Shown here one piece after another: positions 14,892 through 18,328 of a stretch of DNA of 18,328 bases. The first letter of the stretch is position 1, and each line of letters opens with the position of its first letter. Position numbers and translations under genes: made by a program. The notes below the pieces were generated by a model that saw only the letters and a list, made by a program, of their open reading frames with translations, made no database searches and had not been told where the DNA came from. Where the stretch lies: contig CAMCYM010000006.1 of NCBI GenBank assembly GCA_945883885.1, forward strand, positions 1 through 18,328. The letters run 5' to 3'. Origin of the DNA: Chryseobacterium gleum. GTDB lineage: Bacteria > Bacteroidota > Bacteroidia > Flavobacteriales_D > Sanyastnellaceae.

Positions 14892-16478
14892 ATGCAACTC
14901 TCCGGCGCTCGCGTCATCCACAGTTTCCACAGGCTAACACTAGTTCTACTTTCTTTCTTCTCAGAAAAGATGATAGATACAGTGTGTGCACAGGAAATCG
15001 AAGTGCGGCCGGAAGGGTGTGTTTGGACGGTGTACCGGTATCCGGAAGGGGGAGTTTCCAGCGAAGGGTGCCTCGTCGATGGGTCTCCTGAGGGCGTTTG
15101 GACAGCTTACACGCCTTCTGGTGCCTTGAAAAGCAAGGGGAGCAGAAGGAATCACCAGCTGGAAGGAGAATGGACCTTCTACCGGGAAGACGGTACGCTT
15201 GAGCGGTCTGTGAATTACGCCGGCGGAAAAAAGTCGGGATGGGAGGCTGTCTATGCAGCGGATGGAGCGCTGGTGGCGCGGATGCCGTGGGTAGAGGACG
15301 TCCGCTCTGGGACAGCCCTCGACTACCACCCGAACGGCACTGTAGCGCGGGAGGTCCCGTTCAACGACGGCCTTGAACACGGGAACGGGAAGGAATTTGC
15401 AGAAGACGACGGCCGGTTGGTGTCGCGGATGGTGTTCGTCCGCGGTGTGCAGGTGGCCGTCGAAAAGCTCAACCGGTACGGTCCGGAAGGGAAAAAGGAA
15501 GGGTTGTGGGAAGTGCTGCGCGCCAGTGGTGCGGTGCAGGAGGAGGGCACCTGGAGGCGGGGCGAGCGGCACGGCGTGTTTCGATTTTACAACGCCGAAG
15601 GCAAGCTCGAGCGGATGGAGCGCTACGAATACGGAGAGCGCGTGATCGATGCTGAAACGACAGATTTACTGGAAATCAAGCGGGAGCTGCACCCGAACGG
15701 CGCCGTGCGCCGTGTAGGATCGTACCGGAATGGCAAGGAGCATGGGGTGTTCAGGGAATACTCTCCCGAAGGCGATTTGGTGGCGGGGACGCTGTACCTC
15801 GACGGGGTGCGGGCCGGAGAAGGGGTGACGGATGCGCTGGGGAACCGCATCGGGCACTGGAAACTGTGGTATCCAGAGGGCGGATTGCAGGCGGAAGGAC
15901 CCTATGTGGCTGGGGTGCGCGAAGGCGAGTGGACCTTCTATTACCCCGATGGATCGGTCGCACAACGAGGAAGTTACCGCGAAGGAGCGTTTCATGGAAC
16001 GTGGGTTTGGTACTATCCCGACGGGAAAACCCACCGGGAGGAAGTGTACCGATTCGGGAAAGAGGACGGCATGTGCAAGGAATTCAGCCCAGAGGGCGCA
16101 GTGCTGGTGGAAGGTGAGTTTGTGCGTGGGCGGCGCAACGGGGAGTGGGTGATGGACGTGAACGATCACCGCGAAACAGGTGCGTACATTGACGGCGAGA
16201 AATCGGGAGAATGGATCCATACACACGCCAGCGGGACGGTCATTTTTCGGGGATCCTTCGTGAACGGGATGCCAGAAGGCCGCCATACGTGGTGGTACGC
16301 CGACGGTACGCGCCAGTTGACCGGGCTCTTTGTGGGTGGCGTGAAGGAGGGTCGGTGGGTGCATTCCCGTACCGATGGAACCGTGCAGCGGGAAGAAGAA
16401 TACAAGGGGGGCGAGTTGCGGAGGATCGACGGTTTGCGGATCGAAAAAGCAGGGAAGTCCGATGGAACCGCTGATTGA
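14892..16478 (+). CDS. Exported MORN-variant (YwqK-family) repeat protein
   Basis: A 528-residue protein built from about 17 imperfect repeats of roughly 23 residues with the pattern GxWxxYxPDGxLxxxGxYxxGxxH/E, the MORN-variant repeat often annotated as YwqK antitoxin-like (COG2849). No other domain is seen. Such repeats form extended beta structures; their biochemical role is unknown, and the antitoxin name is not supported here because no toxin is adjacent. The start is uncertain. ATG 14892 gives a possible signal peptide (n-region with Arg/His, LTLVLLSFF core, VCA/Q cleavage), but the c-region is long and charged, and the hydrophobic core is encoded by the trio-like CTA/CTT/TTC run. GTG 14856 lies inside a DnaA-box-like site, and ATG 14970 would give a cytoplasmic protein. 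The coding strand is G-rich, unlike the left-hand genes. Confidence 0.82.
   Translation: MQLSGARVIHSFHRLTLVLLSFFSEKMIDTVCAQEIEVRPEGCVWTVYRYPEGGVSSEGCLVDGSPEGVWTAYTPSGALKSKGSRRNHQLEGEWTFYREDGTLERSVNYAGGKKSGWEAVYAADGALVARMPWVEDVRSGTALDYHPNGTVAREVPFNDGLEHGNGKEFAEDDGRLVSRMVFVRGVQVAVEKLNRYGPEGKKEGLWEVLRASGAVQEEGTWRRGERHGVFRFYNAEGKLERMERYEYGERVIDAETTDLLEIKRELHPNGAVRRVGSYRNGKEHGVFREYSPEGDLVAGTLYLDGVRAGEGVTDALGNRIGHWKLWYPEGGLQAEGPYVAGVREGEWTFYYPDGSVAQRGSYREGAFHGTWVWYYPDGKTHREEVYRFGKEDGMCKEFSPEGAVLVEGEFVRGRRNGEWVMDVNDHRETGAYIDGEKSGEWIHTHASGTVIFRGSFVNGMPEGRHTWWYADGTRQLTGLFVGGVKEGRWVHSRTDGTVQREEEYKGGELRRIDGLRIEKAGKSDGTAD
14914..14931 (+). promoter_or_regulatory. Tandem DnaA-box-like 9-mers
   Basis: TCATCCACA (14914-14922, one mismatch) is directly abutted by GTTTCCACA (14923-14931, two mismatches), both in plus orientation and pointing toward the CTA triplets that follow. 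This is the geometry of the boxes that load DnaA onto the unwinding element in Bacillus. Confidence 0.6.
14934..14951 (+). promoter_or_regulatory. DnaA-trio-like triplet run (unwinding element)
   Basis: After the tandem boxes and a GG, the sequence reads CTA-ACA-CTA-GTT-CTA-CTT in three-base register, followed by pyrimidine- and AT-rich sequence. CTA is the complement of the 3'-GAT-5' trio bound as single strand by DnaA in Bacillus. Three of six triplets are CTA and a fourth is CTT. The order box, short GC, trios, AT-rich agrees with the published basal unwinding system. Confidence 0.5.
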
Positions 16479-18328
16479 TCAGGCGGTTGCGCAGGCTGCG
16501 GAGACGCGGGTGCGGTTTGCGGACGGAGGTTCGGTGGAGGTGTTGCAGCCGGTTTGGGTCGGGCTAGAGGCCGAAGCGGTGAGGAACCTGTGTGCGGCTC
16601 CGGCGGTGCAGGAGCGGCTCGTCGATGCACGGGTAGGGAAGCCGATGGTGCTGGAGGTGGAACCGGGTCGGCTGTGGGAAGTGAAGCCGTACTTCCGCGA
16701 TGCGGAGGGGTTGTGGTGCCAAATCCGCGACGTGACCGCGCTGGAAGCGCGTTTGGAGAACCTCGAGCAGCGCTCCCACCAATTCGACGTGCTGAGCACT
16801 GCGGCCATGGAGGGCATTGCGGTGCTTCGCGAGGGCCGCATCGAAGATTGCAACGGGCGGTTCGCAGAACTCCTGGGTATCTCGGAACCAGCCGATTGCG
16901 TCGGACATTCCCTGGAGACATGGTTCGAGCCGCGGGATGTCCGGCGGCTGCAGCTGCGGCATTACCGGAACAGTCCGTGCGAGGTCCAAGCCCGGACCGC
17001 CCAGGGGGCAACCGTTTTCTTGGAGGGCTTCGTGCACCCGGGCGACGGCGAACGACGGGACATCTTGCTGGTGCATGGCATCACGAACCGCAAGCGCGCA
17101 GAACGCGACCTCCTTGAAACGAAGGAGCGCTTCCGGCTGCTCGTGGAATCAAGTCCGGTGGGCTTGTTTCTCGCGGTAGATGGCCGCATCCGGTACGCAA
17201 ATCCTGCGGCGGTGGAGATGCTCGACATGGGCAGGGAGGACGACCTGTACGGGTTGGAGATGGAGCAGTGCTTCGTGGGGGAGGACCGGGCGGCGGTTCG
17301 GGAGGATTTGGCCCTGACGCGTCAGGGCGCGAAGACCCCACCACGGGAATTGATGCTGCGCTGCCCGGTGCGCGGCCTGCCGCTGCGGGAAGTGGAAATT
17401 CGGATGACGTTGAGCATCTTCGACCGGGAACCTGCTGTGCAGCTTACGGTTACGGACCTCAGTGCGCGGCAACAGCTCGAGCGGGAGCAGCTGCGGGCGT
17501 ACGTGGCGGAGGAGACGAACGCCCGGCTTCGCGAAGAAATCGAGCGCCACAAAGAGACCCAAGCGCTGCTGCGCCAGGCGGAATCGTTGAACCACAGCAT
17601 CATCGAGAGTTCGATCGACATGATCCTAGCGTTCGATGTCCGCGGTAGGTTGCTGCAGTTCAACCAAGCCGCGTCTGTAGAGTTCGGTTGGACTGCGGAC
17701 GAAGCTCGGCTCCTCGACTACCGCGCCTTCCTTGCGCACCCCGAAGAGGCGGACCGGGTGTGGCGCGAGTTGCGGGAGCACGGTTTTTACGTCGGGGAGG
17801 CCACGGGCGTCCGTGCGTCGGGGGAGGAGTTCAACTTGCTGATGTCCGTGGCGGGCCTGCAGGGGGAGGACGAGGGGCTGCGGGGTTCCGTGGTGGTGGG
17901 CCGCGACATCACGGACTTGAAGGCGGCAGAGTTCGAGTTGCGGCGGAGCGAGGAGCGGTACCGGGACATCCTCGAGAATGCGACGGACCTGATTTTCTTG
18001 GTGGACCACGACGGCAGCTTTGCTTACGCGAACGGCGCGTTTATGCGGGCGCTGGGGTATGCGCCGGAGGAGGTGGGAGCGCTGCGGATCCACGATGTGA
18101 TGCGGGAGTTGCCGGAGGAGGCGTGGATGGAGGAGCTCGAGGGGTTGCGCGGGGAGCGGTCGTTTGCGGCGCGGAACGGCCAGTCGCTCGCCGTGCTGGG
18201 CGGGGCGTCGGCCCGGTTTGACGAGCGGGGAGAACGCATCGGGTTGCGGTGTATGTTCCTCGATGTCACGGATATGCGCCGACATGAGCGCGCGGCACGC
18301 GCCCAGTCGGCCAAACTGGAGTCCATCT
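16462..18328 (+). CDS. Multi-PAS signalling protein, probably a sensor histidine kinase (3' end outside window)
   Basis: The frame runs open from ATG 16462 to the right edge: 622 residues without a stop. At least five PAS units are visible by their closing motifs: IRDVTALEARLE (88-99), VHGITNRKRAE (204-214), VTDLSARQQLE (330-340), GRDITDLKAAE (480-490) and LDVTDMRRHE (600-609). The units start near residues 20, 108, 223, 380 and 500, with hallmark stretches such as ERFRLLVESSPVGLF and ERYRDILENATDLIF. A charged coiled-coil linker lies at about 334-376. No transmembrane helix is evident, so sensing is probably cytoplasmic. No kinase, GGDEF or other output domain is reached, so the kinase call rests on family habit. 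The start overlaps the end of the repeat-protein gene by 17 bases, and AGGGA lies a few bases upstream, suggesting coupled expression. Confidence 0.85.
   Translation, partial: MEPLIDQAVAQAAETRVRFADGGSVEVLQPVWVGLEAEAVRNLCAAPAVQERLVDARVGKPMVLEVEPGRLWEVKPYFRDAEGLWCQIRDVTALEARLENLEQRSHQFDVLSTAAMEGIAVLREGRIEDCNGRFAELLGISEPADCVGHSLETWFEPRDVRRLQLRHYRNSPCEVQARTAQGATVFLEGFVHPGDGERRDILLVHGITNRKRAERDLLETKERFRLLVESSPVGLFLAVDGRIRYANPAAVEMLDMGREDDLYGLEMEQCFVGEDRAAVREDLALTRQGAKTPPRELMLRCPVRGLPLREVEIRMTLSIFDREPAVQLTVTDLSARQQLEREQLRAYVAEETNARLREEIERHKETQALLRQAESLNHSIIESSIDMILAFDVRGRLLQFNQAASVEFGWTADEARLLDYRAFLAHPEEADRVWRELREHGFYVGEATGVRASGEEFNLLMSVAGLQGEDEGLRGSVVVGRDITDLKAAEFELRRSEERYRDILENATDLIFLVDHDGSFAYANGAFMRALGYAPEEVGALRIHDVMRELPEEAWMEELEGLRGERSFAARNGQSLAVLGGASARFDERGERIGLRCMFLDVTDMRRHERAARAQSAKLESI

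Larger units (their letters stand above)
14775..14985. other. Putative chromosomal replication origin oriC
   Basis: A cluster of DnaA-box-like 9-mers on both strands (14775, 14855, 14877, 14914, 14923), an AT-rich block at 14806-14850, and a tandem box pair followed by CTA triplets and AT-rich sequence (14914-14982). It lies between divergently transcribed genes, and plus-strand G versus C content reverses around it. Hand counts per 60 bases: row 9241 G14/C24, row 10141 G16/C26, row 13741 G10/C25, against row 15781 G31/C13 and row 17821 G30/C11. Two parS-like sites and mnmG lie about 5-7 kb to the left. No perfect TTATCCACA is present, and dnaA is not in the window. Confidence 0.75.

Overview
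The window looks like chromosomal DNA of a GC-rich Bacteroidota, most likely of the Flavobacteriales type. The evidence is a type IX secretion (T9SS) C-terminal sorting domain on a PKD-repeat surface protein, the gene set DUF4175 / small HATPase / ybeY / mnmG, a TlpA-like lipoprotein with a Bacteroidota-style N-terminal region, a YwqK/MORN-variant repeat protein and a multi-PAS signalling protein. Shine-Dalgarno sequences are mostly absent.

Layout. 1-3684: the 3' part of a very large secreted adhesin-like protein with PKD/Ig-like domains, an internal A-B-A-B module duplication and a T9SS sorting signal. 3726-9807: a tightly packed, translationally coupled operon of a DUF4175 membrane/coiled-coil protein, an RsbW-like ATP-binding protein, YbeY and MnmG. 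9982-12647: an ALDH7-type semialdehyde dehydrogenase coupled to a thioredoxin-fold lipoprotein. 12634-14577 (minus strand): a single reading frame joining ribose-5-phosphate isomerase B to an exported M28 metallopeptidase through an internal signal-like segment. 14578-14985: a divergent region with the hallmarks of a replication origin. 14892-16478: a MORN-variant repeat protein. 16462-18328: a multi-PAS protein cut by the right edge.

The main discovery is a probable chromosomal oriC at about 14775-14985. Independent signals agree: a cluster of DnaA-box-like 9-mers, an AT-rich stretch in a GC-rich background, a tandem DnaA-box pair followed by CTA triplets resembling the Bacillus DnaA-trio unwinding element, a switch of the plus strand from C-rich to G-rich across the site, and two parS-like ParB sites about 5 kb away (one inside mnmG, one spanning its stop codon). 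If this is right, everything from 1 to 12647 is transcribed head-on to the leftward fork, while rpiB-M28 and the right-hand genes are co-directional with their forks.

The second notable point is the RpiB-M28 joint frame. The junction is a TGG codon directly before an ATG, so one base change from a stop (TGA or TAG) would separate two normal genes. Either it is a real fusion with sensible cytoplasm-in/periplasm-out topology, or a point mutation or sequencing error.
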